From Cohnella candidum (GTDB lineage: Bacteria > Bacillota > Bacilli > Paenibacillales > Paenibacillaceae), in the NCBI RefSeq assembly GCF_003713065.1, contig NZ_CP033433.1:1213001-1277000 (forward strand): a stretch of 64,000 bases of DNA. The letters are read 5' to 3'. The notes beneath the pieces were generated by a model. The model made no database searches and was not told the origin of the DNA. It saw only the letters and a list, made by a program, of their open reading frames with translations. Positions 34,203-43,212 of the stretch are shown one piece after another. A program made the position numbers and the translations under genes. Within the stretch, counting starts at the first letter, position 1; each line of letters opens with the position of its first letter.

Positions 34203-35315
34203 ATGCGCAAAGTCAAAATCGGCGTCATCGGTACCGGTCAAATCAGTGCCATCTATCTGAAAAACTGCACCCAAACGTTTAACGACATCGTGGAAGTCGC
34301 AGCGGTTGCGGATCTCGTGCCGGAGCTGGCGCGCAAGCGGGCGGATGAATTCGGCGTCCCGAAAGCCTGCACAGTAGAGGAGCTGCTGGCCGACCCGGAC
34401 ATCGAAATCGTGCTGAACTTAACGGCACCGGCAGCCCACGCGGCGGTTAATTTGAAAGCACTGCAAGCCGGAAAACACGTCTACACGGAGAAGCCGTTCG
34501 CCTTAACGCGGGAAGACGCGGATGAGGTGCTTTCCCTGGCGGAAGCGAAGGGACTGCTCGTCGGCTGCGCGCCGGATACCTTTCTGGGCGGCGGACTTCA
34601 GACGTGCCGGAAAATCATTGACGACGGATGGATCGGCACCCCCTACGCGGCGAACGGCGTCATCATCATGGGCAACGCATCGTCCGGCATGCACCCAAAC
34701 TTCCAGAACTTCCTGAAGCTTGGCGGCGATCCGATTCTCGATATGGGACCGTACTACCTGACGGCTCTCGTTTTCCTGCTCGGTCCGGTTGCCCGGGTGA
34801 CCGGCTCCGCCCGGCAGCTCGCGAAGGAAATCAAAATCATCAACCCCAAGTCCCACCGATTCGGCGACACGGTGCCGGTTGAAGCGCCGACCAACGTCAC
34901 GGCGACGTTCGATTTTCGTTCCGGCGTGGTGGGCGGCTTCCAGGCGGCCAAAGAAAGCTTCGGTTATTTCCCTCGGCTGGAGATTTTCGGAACCGAAGGC
35001 AATCTGACCGTACCCGACCCGAACTTTTTCGGGGGCCAGCCGACGATCAGATTCCCGAACGGGGAAACGAAAGAAATCCCGCTCGCGCACGGCTTCACGG
35101 AAGACAGCCGGGGCATCGGCATTGCCGACATGGCTTATGCGATTCGCTTGGGAAGGACTCACCGTGCAAGCGGAAAGCTGGCCCGGCACGTACTCGACGT
35201 ATCCCTCGGCATTTTCGAAGCGTCGGAGCAGGAGCGCCATATCCATTTGCAGACCGATCTGGAACGTCCGGCTCCGCTGCCGCTAGGCTTGAAATACAAC
35301 CGGCTGGATGTTTGA
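34203..35315 (+). CDS. Gfo/Idh/MocA family oxidoreductase
   Basis: A 370-residue NAD(P)-dependent dehydrogenase acting on sugars or polyols. N-terminal Rossmann KIGVIGTGQISAIYLKN, then LNLTAPAAHAAVNLKALQAG and the cofactor/catalytic EKPFALT (EKP motif). The C-terminal beta domain includes the substrate segment GGDPILDMGPYYLTALVFLL with the conserved D-x-G-x-Y/H-Y pattern. ATG 34203 with AGAGGTGA upstream; the frame is open to 34086 but has no SD there. First gene of an operon with two TIM-barrel isomerases and an AraC regulator. Confidence 0.92.
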   Translation: MRKVKIGVIGTGQISAIYLKNCTQTFNDIVEVAAVADLVPELARKRADEFGVPKACTVEELLADPDIEIVLNLTAPAAHAAVNLKALQAGKHVYTEKPFALTREDADEVLSLAEAKGLLVGCAPDTFLGGGLQTCRKIIDDGWIGTPYAANGVIIMGNASSGMHPNFQNFLKLGGDPILDMGPYYLTALVFLLGPVARVTGSARQLAKEIKIINPKSHRFGDTVPVEAPTNVTATFDFRSGVVGGFQAAKESFGYFPRLEIFGTEGNLTVPDPNFFGGQPTIRFPNGETKEIPLAHGFTEDSRGIGIADMAYAIRLGRTHRASGKLARHVLDVSLGIFEASEQERHIHLQTDLERPAPLPLGLKYNRLDV

Positions 35316-35355
35316 TCGAACAACAATCCATTCCCAATAACGAGGAGAGATCCCT

Positions 35356-36129
35356 GTGACCGTGAGACCTTTTCCGATCGGCGTTCAACCTTATACTGTG
35401 AGAGACCAGTTGGCCAAGGATTACGAAGGCACGCTCGAGAAGCTGGCGGCCATTGGCTATCGCGGAATTGAAATCGGACTTCCGCCGGCGGGCAAAACCG
35501 TCGCGGAGCAGAAAGCTTTACTGAATCGCCTGGACCTGCAAGTTATCGGCACCCATGGGCCGTTCGACAGCCTCGAGGCCGATTGGGAGGCGCTGTTCCG
35601 CTACTTGGACGAGACGGGCGGCCGTTTCATCGCGCTGTCTCTCAAATTCGCATCAAAAGACGACGTATTACAGAAAGCGGATCGCCTCAACCAAATCGGC
35701 AGGAGATGCCGGGAGGCAGGCGTGCAGTTGCTCTATCACAACCACGACTGGGAGTTCGAGAAATTCGACGGCGATTACGCACTTGATCTGTTGTTGCGCG
35801 AGACGAATCCCGAGTGGGTGAAGATGGAGCTGGACACCTATTGGGTCGCCCGCGGAGGAGAGGACCCGGCCGAGTATGTCAGCAAGCTGAAAAACCGTTG
35901 CCCGCTGCTGCACATCAAGGACATGGAGCCGGGCGAGGAGAAGTTTTTCGCTGAAGTCGGGGAAGGGACGCTCGATTTCACGAAGATCGCCCAAGCCGCG
36001 GACGAGGCGGGCACCGAATGGCTGATCGTGGAGCAGGACCTGAGCCGTCGCGATCCGATCGAAAGCTTGACGATCAGCTACCGAAATTTGCAACGGATGG
36101 GCCTCTCGGGGAATCGTTCGGAGGGATAA
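35356..36129 (+). CDS. sugar phosphate isomerase/epimerase (AP endonuclease 2-type TIM barrel)
   Basis: A 257-residue IolE/IolI-like TIM barrel. Seen: PIGVQPYTVRDQLAKDYEGT and the metal-ligand blocks LLYHNHDWEF (His/Asp), VKMELDTYWVARGG (Glu, Asp) and LLHIKDMEPG (His, Asp), then WLIVEQDLS with the last Glu. Start GTG with GAGGAGAG 7 bp upstream. Downstream of Gfo/Idh and 2 bp before the AraC gene. Probably an epimerase or dehydratase of the same polyol pathway. Confidence 0.88.
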   Translation: MTVRPFPIGVQPYTVRDQLAKDYEGTLEKLAAIGYRGIEIGLPPAGKTVAEQKALLNRLDLQVIGTHGPFDSLEADWEALFRYLDETGGRFIALSLKFASKDDVLQKADRLNQIGRRCREAGVQLLYHNHDWEFEKFDGDYALDLLLRETNPEWVKMELDTYWVARGGEDPAEYVSKLKNRCPLLHIKDMEPGEEKFFAEVGEGTLDFTKIAQAADEAGTEWLIVEQDLSRRDPIESLTISYRNLQRMGLSGNRSEG

Positions 36130-36131
36130 GC

Positions 36132-37043
36132 ATGCAGCAAGCCGGTTTCATGCCGTCAATCCGGGTGCTCGGGGATTACGTGATGAAGGCGGGGTCAAGT
36201 CTCGGGCCCCGCACGATTCCCGATTGCGAGCTGCTCTATTTTCCCGAGAAAAGCCGCGGCGTTTACCGTTGCGAAGATGAGGCCATCCCGCTCGACAAGC
36301 CTTGCTTCATTCTCACACGGCCTGGTGAACGTCACGAGTATACGTATGACCGCACCCAACCTTCCCGGCACCTGTTCATCCATTTTTCCCAGCCGGGTGG
36401 AGCAGAAGTGGAGGCCGCTCCGTTTTATCCGTTGTTCAAGCCGGGAGGGCCTTCGCGGATTCCGTACGAGGGCGAGCTGCTGGTCGGGATGATGAAGCAA
36501 ATTCTATACATCGCCTATGCGTTCCCCGAGCGGCTGCAGCGCAGAGGCGGCGCGCTTCTGCACGCTTTGCTCACCGAACTCGAAGGCTACGTATCGGATC
36601 AGCCGGCGGCTTCCGAGCCGTCGCGGCTGCCGCCGCCGATCGCCCTGGCGTTGGAAATGATCGACCGCCGGCTGCTGGAGGATCGCTTAACGGTGGAGAG
36701 CCTCGCGCAGCAGGTCGGCTGGACGCACGAGCATCTGTCGCGGTCGTTCGTCCGGCACCTCGGCAAAACGCCGAGGGAAATGATCGTCTCACGCCGCATC
36801 GAGCGTGCGTGCCAGCTTCTGCTGAACGACACGCGTTCCGTGAAGGAAGTGGCGTTCTCGGTCGGCTTCGCGGACGAAAATTATTTTTGCCGGGTGTTCC
36901 GCTCCGTCAAAGGCATGACCGCGACGAAATACCGGAAAACGTACTACAATCCGCCCTACCGGGAATGGATCCCGCAGCCGGACGGCGATTCGTTGTATCC
37001 TCCGAACCGGGTGTTCGTCGCGACGGACTTACAACCTACTTAA
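36132..37043 (+). CDS. AraC-family transcriptional regulator
   Basis: A 303-residue regulator: cupin-like ligand domain (CELLYFPEKSRGVYRCEDEA to about residue 130), then two C-terminal HTHs: LTVESLAQQVGWTHEHLSRS and DTRSVKEVAFSVGFADENYF, with FRSVKGMTATKYRK closing. It sits within the operon, 2 bp from the isomerase and 20 bp before the next, so it probably regulates that operon itself. Start ATG 36132; SD GGAGGGA 5 bp away. Confidence 0.9.
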   Translation: MQQAGFMPSIRVLGDYVMKAGSSLGPRTIPDCELLYFPEKSRGVYRCEDEAIPLDKPCFILTRPGERHEYTYDRTQPSRHLFIHFSQPGGAEVEAAPFYPLFKPGGPSRIPYEGELLVGMMKQILYIAYAFPERLQRRGGALLHALLTELEGYVSDQPAASEPSRLPPPIALALEMIDRRLLEDRLTVESLAQQVGWTHEHLSRSFVRHLGKTPREMIVSRRIERACQLLLNDTRSVKEVAFSVGFADENYFCRVFRSVKGMTATKYRKTYYNPPYREWIPQPDGDSLYPPNRVFVATDLQPT

Positions 37044-37063
37044 GAGAAAGGCGGGAGCGTGTG

Positions 37064-37891
37064 ATGTTTCCGTTCCGGGCGTCGCTGAACGCCTCCACGT
37101 TATTTCCTTACCGGCTCGATGCGGAAGCCCAAATCCGCGTAGCGGCGGAAGCCGGGTATGAAGGCATCGAGCTGTGGGTGAAAGATATCGAAGCTTATGT
37201 GGCCCACGGAGGCTCTCTTCATTCACTGAGGAGCCTGCTCCGGGAGTCCGGCCTCACGCTGGCGAACGCCATTGCTTTCTTCCGCTGGGCCGACCGTGAC
37301 GAAGGAGTCCGGGAAGCCGGCATTCTTCAGGCGAAGCGGGAAGCGGAAATGCTCGCCGGGCTCGGATGCGTCGCCGTAGCCGCTCCTCCGTTCGGCGACG
37401 TGGAAGGGGTATCTCTTGACGAGATGGCGGTTCATTATGCGAGGCTCGCGGAAGTCGTCCGGGGAGCCGGCGTTGAACCGTACCTCGAGTTTTGGGGCCG
37501 GGCCAAGCGATTGTCCCGCCTGAGCGAAGCCATTTATGTGGCGATGGAGAGCGGAGTGCGGGACGCCAAAATCCTGCTCGATCCGTTTCATATGTACACG
37601 GGAGGCAGTTCGGTCGAAGGGATCGCCTCTTTAAGCGCTAACGCGATCGGCATCGTCCACGCGAACGATTATCCGGCTTCTCCTGAAAGAAGCGAGATTG
37701 CCGATCGTGACCGCGTGTTCCCGGGCGAAGGAGTCGCGCCGTCCCGCTTGCTCGCACGCAGATTGCACGATACCGGGTATCGCGGGTTCCTGTCGCTGGA
37801 GCTGTTCCAAGAGGACGTGGGCGGACGGTCCGCCTTGGAAATCGCCGTTTATGGGCTTGAGCGGATCCGATCCGCATACGCCGTGGAGTAA
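37064..37891 (+). CDS. sugar phosphate isomerase/epimerase (second TIM barrel of the operon)
   Basis: A 275-residue IolE/IolI-like TIM barrel, clearly different from the one at 35356. Seen: LNASTLFPYRLDAEAQIRVA with AGYEGIELWV, VEPYLEFWGR (Glu), AKILLDPFHMYTGG (Asp, His), GIVHANDYP (His/Asp) and GFLSLELFQED with the last metal Glu. ATG follows a GTG in frame one codon earlier; AAAGGCGGGAG upstream fits both. Last gene of the operon. Substrate unknown. Confidence 0.87.
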   Translation: MFPFRASLNASTLFPYRLDAEAQIRVAAEAGYEGIELWVKDIEAYVAHGGSLHSLRSLLRESGLTLANAIAFFRWADRDEGVREAGILQAKREAEMLAGLGCVAVAAPPFGDVEGVSLDEMAVHYARLAEVVRGAGVEPYLEFWGRAKRLSRLSEAIYVAMESGVRDAKILLDPFHMYTGGSSVEGIASLSANAIGIVHANDYPASPERSEIADRDRVFPGEGVAPSRLLARRLHDTGYRGFLSLELFQEDVGGRSALEIAVYGLERIRSAYAVE

Positions 37892-37931
37892 ACTTCCACT
37901 CCTTTGGCTGTTTAGGCGATCGGTTGATCTC

Positions 37932-37961
37932 TTGATTGTAGGCGGCGATGTAGAGTATACT
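37932..37961 (+). promoter_or_regulatory. promoter of ppaC
   Basis: TTGATT and TATACT separated by 18 bp, a good sigmaA match, 34 bp before the ppaC start codon. Confidence 0.75.
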
Positions 37962-37994
37962 TGTCTCGCCAAATAACTATCGAGGAGCCCTGAT

Positions 37995-38927
37995 ATGGAT
38001 CAAACGTTGATTTTCGGCCACAAAAATCCGGACACGGACACGATCTGTTCCGCCATCGCCTACGCGGAGCTGAAGAAGGAACTCGGATGGAAAGTCGAGG
38101 CCGTACGCCTTGGCGAAGTGAACGGGGAAACGCAATTCGCGCTGGACAAATTCGGCGTGCAAGCTCCCCGCCTGATCGAGACGGCAGCAAGCGAAGCGAA
38201 GAACGTCATCCTCGTCGACCACAACGAGCGCCAGCAAAGCGTCTCCGACATCGACCAAGTGAAAGTCGTCGAAGTTATCGACCATCACCGCATCGCGAAC
38301 TTCGAGACGGCAGGGCCGCTGTACTACCGCGCGGAGCCGGTCGGCTGCACGGCAACGATCCTCAACAAGCTGTATAAGGAAAACGGCGTGAAAATCCGCA
38401 AGGAAATCGCGGGCCTGATGCTGTCGGCGATCATCTCCGACTCCTTGCTCTTCAAATCGCCGACCTGCACGGACGAAGACGTCGCCGCAGCTCGCGAGCT
38501 GGCTGAAATCGCCGGCGTGAACGCGGAAGAGTACGGTTTGAACATGCTGAAAGCAGGCGCGGACCTGAGCGACAAGTCGATCCAGCAGCTGATTTCGCTG
38601 GACGCCAAGGAATTCAATATGGGCAATTCCAAAGTGGAAATCGCCCAAGTCAACGCCGTCGACGTGAACGACGTGCTGAGCCGCCAGGCTGAGCTGGAAG
38701 ACGCCCTGAACGGCATCATCGCTTCCAAAGGCCTGGACCTGTTCCTGTTCGTCGTCACCGACATCCTGAACAACGACTCGATCGGCATCGCGCTCGGCGC
38801 CAAGAAAGAAGCCGTCGAGAAAGCCTACAACGTCAAGTTGGAAAACAACAAGGCGGTGCTCAAAGGCGTCGTGTCCCGCAAGTCCCAGATCGTTCCGGTG
38901 CTGACGGACACGTTCAACCAACTGTAA
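37995..38927 (+). CDS. ppaC: manganese-dependent inorganic pyrophosphatase (family II)
   Basis: A 310-residue DHH-superfamily pyrophosphatase, hydrolysing PPi from biosynthesis to phosphate. Metal motifs: [45 protein letters not shown] with the DHH triplet. The C-terminal DHHA2 domain ends [17 protein letters not shown], the substrate-binding SRK motif. Length matches the family. SD GAGGAGC. Its own promoter and terminator make it monocistronic. Confidence 0.96.
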   Translation: MDQTLIFGHKNPDTDTICSAIAYAELKKELGWKVEAVRLGEVNGETQFALDKFGVQAPRLIETAASEAKNVILVDHNERQQSVSDIDQVKVVEVIDHHRIANFETAGPLYYRAEPVGCTATILNKLYKENGVKIRKEIAGLMLSAIISDSLLFKSPTCTDEDVAAARELAEIAGVNAEEYGLNMLKAGADLSDKSIQQLISLDAKEFNMGNSKVEIAQVNAVDVNDVLSRQAELEDALNGIIASKGLDLFLFVVTDILNNDSIGIALGAKKEAVEKAYNVKLENNKAVLKGVVSRKSQIVPVLTDTFNQL

Positions 38928-38945
38928 GCCGATTTCGAACATGCG

Positions 38946-38978
38946 GAAAACCGCCTTCCCGGCGGTTTTCTTTTTTTT
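38946..38978 (+). terminator. rho-independent terminator after ppaC
   Basis: GAAAACCGCC and GGCGGTTTTC around TTCCC, then eight T. Confidence 0.92.
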
Positions 38979-39099
38979 GCGGCAATTTTTGAAATGAGAC
39001 GATTTTAATCCAATTCCGAAGCAACGACTGGGGCATCGAAAGCGTCAAACCAGTATAGCCGTTTTCAGGCTTGTATAGAGATTGGAGGAAAATGTTAAC

Positions 39100-40644
39100 A
39101 TGCGGTTTCGAAAATGGGCTGCGGGCTTGCTCGCGGTCTTGTGCGGATTCACGGCGCTCTCCCTGGCAGGTCATGCCCAAGCGGCGAGCAGCATCCGCAT
39201 TTACCTGGACGGCAAATGGATTCAAAGCGACGTCGCTCCCTATATCATGCCGAAAGCCAATCTGACCATGGTGCCGGTTCGCGTCATCAGCCAAGGGCTG
39301 GGCGCTAACGTCGTTTGGACGCAAAAGACGAAAACGGTAACGATCCGGAAGTCCGGTACGACCATCATCATGAAGGTCGGCCAAAAAACGGCGACGGTCG
39401 GGGGCGCGAAAACGGCGCTCGACGCTCCGGTCGCGCTCACGAATAACCGGGTCACCGTACCGTTGCGGTTCATCAGCGAACGTTTGGGGCTTCAGGTCAA
39501 ATGGAATCCGACGACGCAATGGATTCAGCTGATGACCAAGCCCGGCCATGAGATCAAAGGGGCTTGGATCTCGACGGTGTATAACCTGGATTGGCCGTCG
39601 GTCGCTTCTTACGGCTCTCCGGACACCCAGAAACAAGAGTACGCCGTTTTGTTGGACGACCTGCAAGGAATGGGCATGAACGCCGTTTACGTGCAAGTCC
39701 GTCCGAACGCGGACGCGCTGTATCCGTCCAAGCTGGCTCCCTGGTCCAAATATTTAACGGGCGTACAAGGCCAAGACCCGGGCTACGATCCGCTGGCCTA
39801 CATGATCGAAGAAACGCACCGACGGGGCATGGAGTTCCATGCCTGGTTCAACCCGTTCCGCGCGAACACCGACGCAACGCTCAACGGATTGTCTCCGCAG
39901 CATGTCGCCGTACTCCACCCGGATTGGATCGTAAACGCGGGAGGAAAGCTGTATGTCAATCCGGGCATTCCAGCCGCCCGCCAGCACATCATCGACGTCA
40001 TAATGGAAGTCGTAAAGAATTATCCGATCGACGGCATTCATCTGGACGATTACTTCTATCCGTCCGGCAGTAATTTCGATGACGACGCGGCTTTCCTCGC
40101 CTATAACGCCAAGAAAATCGCCAATAAAGACGATTGGCGGCGCGACAACGTCAACGATTTCGTCAAAAAGCTCGGCCAGGCGATCCATTCCGCCAAACCG
40201 CAGGTCTCTTTCGGGATCAGTCCGTTCGGCGTCTGGCGCAATCAATCCGACGATTCCTCAGGGTCGGACACGCACGCAAGCGTCACCGCGTATGACGACA
40301 TGCATGCCGACGTCCGTTCCTGGATTCGCGGCAATTGGGTCGATTACGTCATGCCGCAGCTGTATTGGAGCATCGGTTACCCCGCGGCCGGCTATGACAA
40401 GCTCGTCCAATGGTGGGCGCATGAAGTCGACGGAAGCAACGTCAAGCTTTTCATCGGTCATTCTCCATACAAACTCGGCACGTCGGAAGCGGGCTGGCAG
40501 ACGTCGGCCGAAATCGTGAACCAGCTCAAGTTCAATGAAACATACCCTCAAGTGAGGGGCGACGTGTTTTTCAGCGCCAAGGACCTGCGCCGCAATCCGC
40601 TTGACGTGATCGGCGCGCTGAAGGCATACTACCAGATCAAATAG
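39100..40644 (+). CDS. secreted glycoside hydrolase-like protein (GHL10/DUF187) with copper-amine-oxidase-N-type domain
   Basis: A 514-residue exported protein. Signal peptide about 1-29 (LLAVLCGFTALSLAGHAQAA). Residues about 30-150 are a Cu-amine-oxidase N-like domain, an extracellular module common in Paenibacillaceae: IRIYLDGKWIQSDVAPYIM, TMVPVRVISQGLGANVVW, VPLRFISERLGLQVKWNP. From about 155 a GHL10-type TIM barrel: GAWISTVYNLDWPSV, MGMNAVYVQVRPNADALYPS, GMEFHAWFNPFRAN, GIHLDDYFYPSG. It probably cleaves or binds cell-wall glycan. TTG 39082 covers the SD; ATG 39100 with TTGGAGGAAAA 10 bp upstream is the start. Confidence 0.87.
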   Translation: MRFRKWAAGLLAVLCGFTALSLAGHAQAASSIRIYLDGKWIQSDVAPYIMPKANLTMVPVRVISQGLGANVVWTQKTKTVTIRKSGTTIIMKVGQKTATVGGAKTALDAPVALTNNRVTVPLRFISERLGLQVKWNPTTQWIQLMTKPGHEIKGAWISTVYNLDWPSVASYGSPDTQKQEYAVLLDDLQGMGMNAVYVQVRPNADALYPSKLAPWSKYLTGVQGQDPGYDPLAYMIEETHRRGMEFHAWFNPFRANTDATLNGLSPQHVAVLHPDWIVNAGGKLYVNPGIPAARQHIIDVIMEVVKNYPIDGIHLDDYFYPSGSNFDDDAAFLAYNAKKIANKDDWRRDNVNDFVKKLGQAIHSAKPQVSFGISPFGVWRNQSDDSSGSDTHASVTAYDDMHADVRSWIRGNWVDYVMPQLYWSIGYPAAGYDKLVQWWAHEVDGSNVKLFIGHSPYKLGTSEAGWQTSAEIVNQLKFNETYPQVRGDVFFSAKDLRRNPLDVIGALKAYYQIK

Positions 40645-40700
40645 TCGGTAGCGGAGCGCGTCGGTCCGAGCATGGAAGACAGATGAAGGGAGGCGCGTCG

Positions 40701-41978
40701 ATGCTGGGAATGGCAGAACGGTTGTCCTCATCTTCCGTTTTATGGCTGGCGGGGGGAGCCGTCGTGCTCGCTTTCGCGGCGGCCGTTGCGGGAATCGGTT
40801 GGGGAATACGCCGGGGCGAGCGGCTCGCGAACGAACGTGACCGGCGATGGATCCGCGTGTTCGAGAACAGTCCGGACCTGGTCATTTGTTTCGATCCCGA
40901 GGAAAACCGGATCGTAAGCGTGAATCCGGCCGTGTTCCGGGCGACCGGGTTTACCCCTGAGGAAGTGGACCCGTGTACGTTCCGAGAGTTGTACGGAAGC
41001 GAGGCCGAAATGGCGGCCGTCCGGGAGCAATACCGCCAGTCGGCCCTGGATGACCGGCCCAGGCAGCTGGAGGCGTCCATCGTGGACCGGCAAGGCCGTC
41101 CGCTGCAGCTTAGCGTAACGTGCTTTCCGATGGACGTGAACGGCAAACGTTACATTTACGCGGTCGCCCGCGATATTACGGCACAAAAGCAAGCCGAGAA
41201 CGAGTTACTGCGGGCGAAGGAAGAGGCGGAGAGCGCCAATCGGATCAAGGGCGAGTTTCTGGCGATCCTGACCCATGAAATCCGCACTCCGCTCAACGGG
41301 ATGATCGGCATCAACCAGATCATGCTGGAGACGGAGCTGACGGACAAGCAGCGGGAAATGCTGCTCGTCCAGGAGAAAAGCGGACAAGCCCTTCTCCGCG
41401 TCGTCAATGACGTGCTCGACTTCTCCAAAATCGAATCCGGCTCCGTCACGTTGGCCGATGAGCCGTTTCCGCTCACCGCCTGCCTGGAAGAATGTCTGGA
41501 TGCGTTCTCCGTGGCCGCGGGGAGCAAAGGCTTGGAGCTGTCCGGCAAGCTGTCGCCCGAACTTCCGCCTCTCGTATTCGGAGATCACGTCAGGTTGGGA
41601 CAGATCCTTTTTAATCTGGTCGGCAATGCGGTCAAATTCACCGAATCCGGCTCCGTGCTGCTTGAAGCCAGAGTCGTAGAGGGAGAATCCCCGGCATCAC
41701 CAGCCGAACCGATCGCTTGGATCGAATTCCTCGTGTCGGACACGGGAATCGGTATCGACCCTTCAAAAGTCCATTTGCTGTTTCTGCCGTTCTCCCAGCT
41801 CACGAACGAACGAGGCCGGAGGAGTTACGAGGGAACGGGGCTGGGGCTCGCGATCTGCCGGGATCTCGTGGAACGGATGGGCGGAAGCATCTGGGTCGAA
41901 GCCGGCAGGAAGAAGGGAGCGGCCTTCGGTTTCCGGATTCCGTTCCGGCTGGCGGAGGCGGATGCGTTTGTTTCATAA
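40701..41978 (+). CDS. PAS-domain sensor histidine kinase
   Basis: A 425-residue membrane kinase: one helix (about 12-34), PAS (about 50-165; WIRVFENSPDLVICFDPEEN), HisKA with phospho-His in LAILTHEIRTPLNGMIGINQ, and HATPase with NLVGNAVKFTESGS (N box), VSDTGIGID (G1) and GTGLGLAICRDLVERMGG (G2). The HEIRTPLN form is typical of hybrid-type kinases, but there is no receiver domain, and no response regulator gene is adjacent: an orphan. SD AAGGGAGG stands 7 bp before ATG 40701, so I prefer it over ATG 40683. Confidence 0.88.
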   Translation: MLGMAERLSSSSVLWLAGGAVVLAFAAAVAGIGWGIRRGERLANERDRRWIRVFENSPDLVICFDPEENRIVSVNPAVFRATGFTPEEVDPCTFRELYGSEAEMAAVREQYRQSALDDRPRQLEASIVDRQGRPLQLSVTCFPMDVNGKRYIYAVARDITAQKQAENELLRAKEEAESANRIKGEFLAILTHEIRTPLNGMIGINQIMLETELTDKQREMLLVQEKSGQALLRVVNDVLDFSKIESGSVTLADEPFPLTACLEECLDAFSVAAGSKGLELSGKLSPELPPLVFGDHVRLGQILFNLVGNAVKFTESGSVLLEARVVEGESPASPAEPIAWIEFLVSDTGIGIDPSKVHLLFLPFSQLTNERGRRSYEGTGLGLAICRDLVERMGGSIWVEAGRKKGAAFGFRIPFRLAEADAFVS

Positions 41979-41989
41979 GCGACACCAAC

Positions 41990-42031
41990 GGCTTTATCGG
42001 CCCGCATCGGCGGAATCGGTAAAGCCTTTTT
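41990..42031 (+). terminator. probable terminator after the PAS kinase gene
   Basis: GGCTTTATCG and CGGTAAAGCC pair (one G-U), followed by TTTTTCG. Confidence 0.65.
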
Positions 42032-42128
42032 CGTGTCTCGCCGGGTGTCTGCAAGCGGGGCGACGTGCTTCGGGTTGGGCGAAAATGGTACAATGGAGGA
42101 AGGAAGTCCGACGAGAGGAGATGGCGTC

Positions 42129-43202
42129 TTGTCCGAGCCTTTGAAACCTGAATTGAACCGCTCTTACATCGTGGAGCTGCTGCGTAAAATTCTGCAGACG
42201 CCGAGTCCCAGCGGCTATTGCCATGACGTCATGAAGCTGGTGGCGGAAGAAGCCGCCAAGCTCGGTTACGAAATGGCCTTCACGCCGAAGGGGAACGGCA
42301 TTTTGTCGATACCGCCAGCCAACTCGGCCGCCGGAGCGTCCCCGTCACGCGGAACGATCGGCTTGACCGCCCACGTCGACACGCTGGGTGCGATGGTCCG
42401 CGCGATCAAACCCGACGGCAAGCTCCGGTTCACCGCGATCGGCGGCTACGATATGCATAGCGTCGAAGGCGAATATTGCCTCGTCCACACGCGGGACGGA
42501 CGCAAGATCGAAGGGACCGTGCTGTCCACGAAGCCATCGGTCCACGTCTACACCGATTCCCGCGATTGGAAACGCGAAGAAGCGAACATGGAAATCCGTC
42601 TCGACGAGTCGGTGAAATCGAAGGAAGACACCGAGAAGCTCGGCGTCTCCGTCGGAGATTTCATCTCTTGGGATCCTCGCACACGCGTGCTGGATAATGG
42701 CTGGATCAAGTCCCGCCACCTGGACGACAAGGCGAGCGTGGCCGCGCTGTTCGGCGTGCTGGAATGGCTGAAGCGAGAGGGCAAGTCGCCCGTCCGTCCC
42801 GTCAAAATGATTTTCTCGACCTACGAAGAGGTCGGACACGGCTCCTCGCACATTCCCGCGGACATCGAGGAATTCATCGCGGTCGACATGGGCGCGATCG
42901 GCGACGATCTGTCCGCGACCGAACGCGACGTTTCGATTTGCGCCAAGGACTCGACTGGCCCGTACGATTACGGGATGACAACGAAGTTGATCGAGCTGTC
43001 CAAACGGGAAGGGCTGCCGTACGCGGTCGACATTTATCCGCATTACGGCTCGGACGCCTCGGCCGCGCTCCGCGGGGGCAGCGACATTCGGGCCGCGCTG
43101 ATCGGTCCCGGCGTACACGCGTCCCATGGCATGGAACGAACGCATGCGGACGCGATCGTCAATACGGCGGCTTTGCTGTTGGCGTACATTTTGGAGGCTT
43201 AA
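42129..43202 (+). CDS. M42-family metallopeptidase (glutamyl aminopeptidase/endoglucanase-like)
   Basis: A 357-residue dinuclear zinc aminopeptidase. Metal and catalytic blocks: TPSPSGYCHDVMKLV, GLTAHVDTLGAMVRAI (His, Asp), SRHLDDKASVAALFGVLEWL (Asp), FSTYEEVGHG (catalytic and ligand Glu), EEFIAVDMGAIGDDLSATER (Asp) and PGVHASHGMERTH (last His). The usual HVDTVG is HVDTLG. I take TTG 42129 as start, since AGAGGAG is 8 bp before it; longer frames to 42033 overlap the terminator region. TACAAT at about 42089 could be a -10. Confidence 0.87.
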   Translation: MSEPLKPELNRSYIVELLRKILQTPSPSGYCHDVMKLVAEEAAKLGYEMAFTPKGNGILSIPPANSAAGASPSRGTIGLTAHVDTLGAMVRAIKPDGKLRFTAIGGYDMHSVEGEYCLVHTRDGRKIEGTVLSTKPSVHVYTDSRDWKREEANMEIRLDESVKSKEDTEKLGVSVGDFISWDPRTRVLDNGWIKSRHLDDKASVAALFGVLEWLKREGKSPVRPVKMIFSTYEEVGHGSSHIPADIEEFIAVDMGAIGDDLSATERDVSICAKDSTGPYDYGMTTKLIELSKREGLPYAVDIYPHYGSDASAALRGGSDIRAALIGPGVHASHGMERTHADAIVNTAALLLAYILEA

Positions 43203-43212
43203 ATACGTCCTT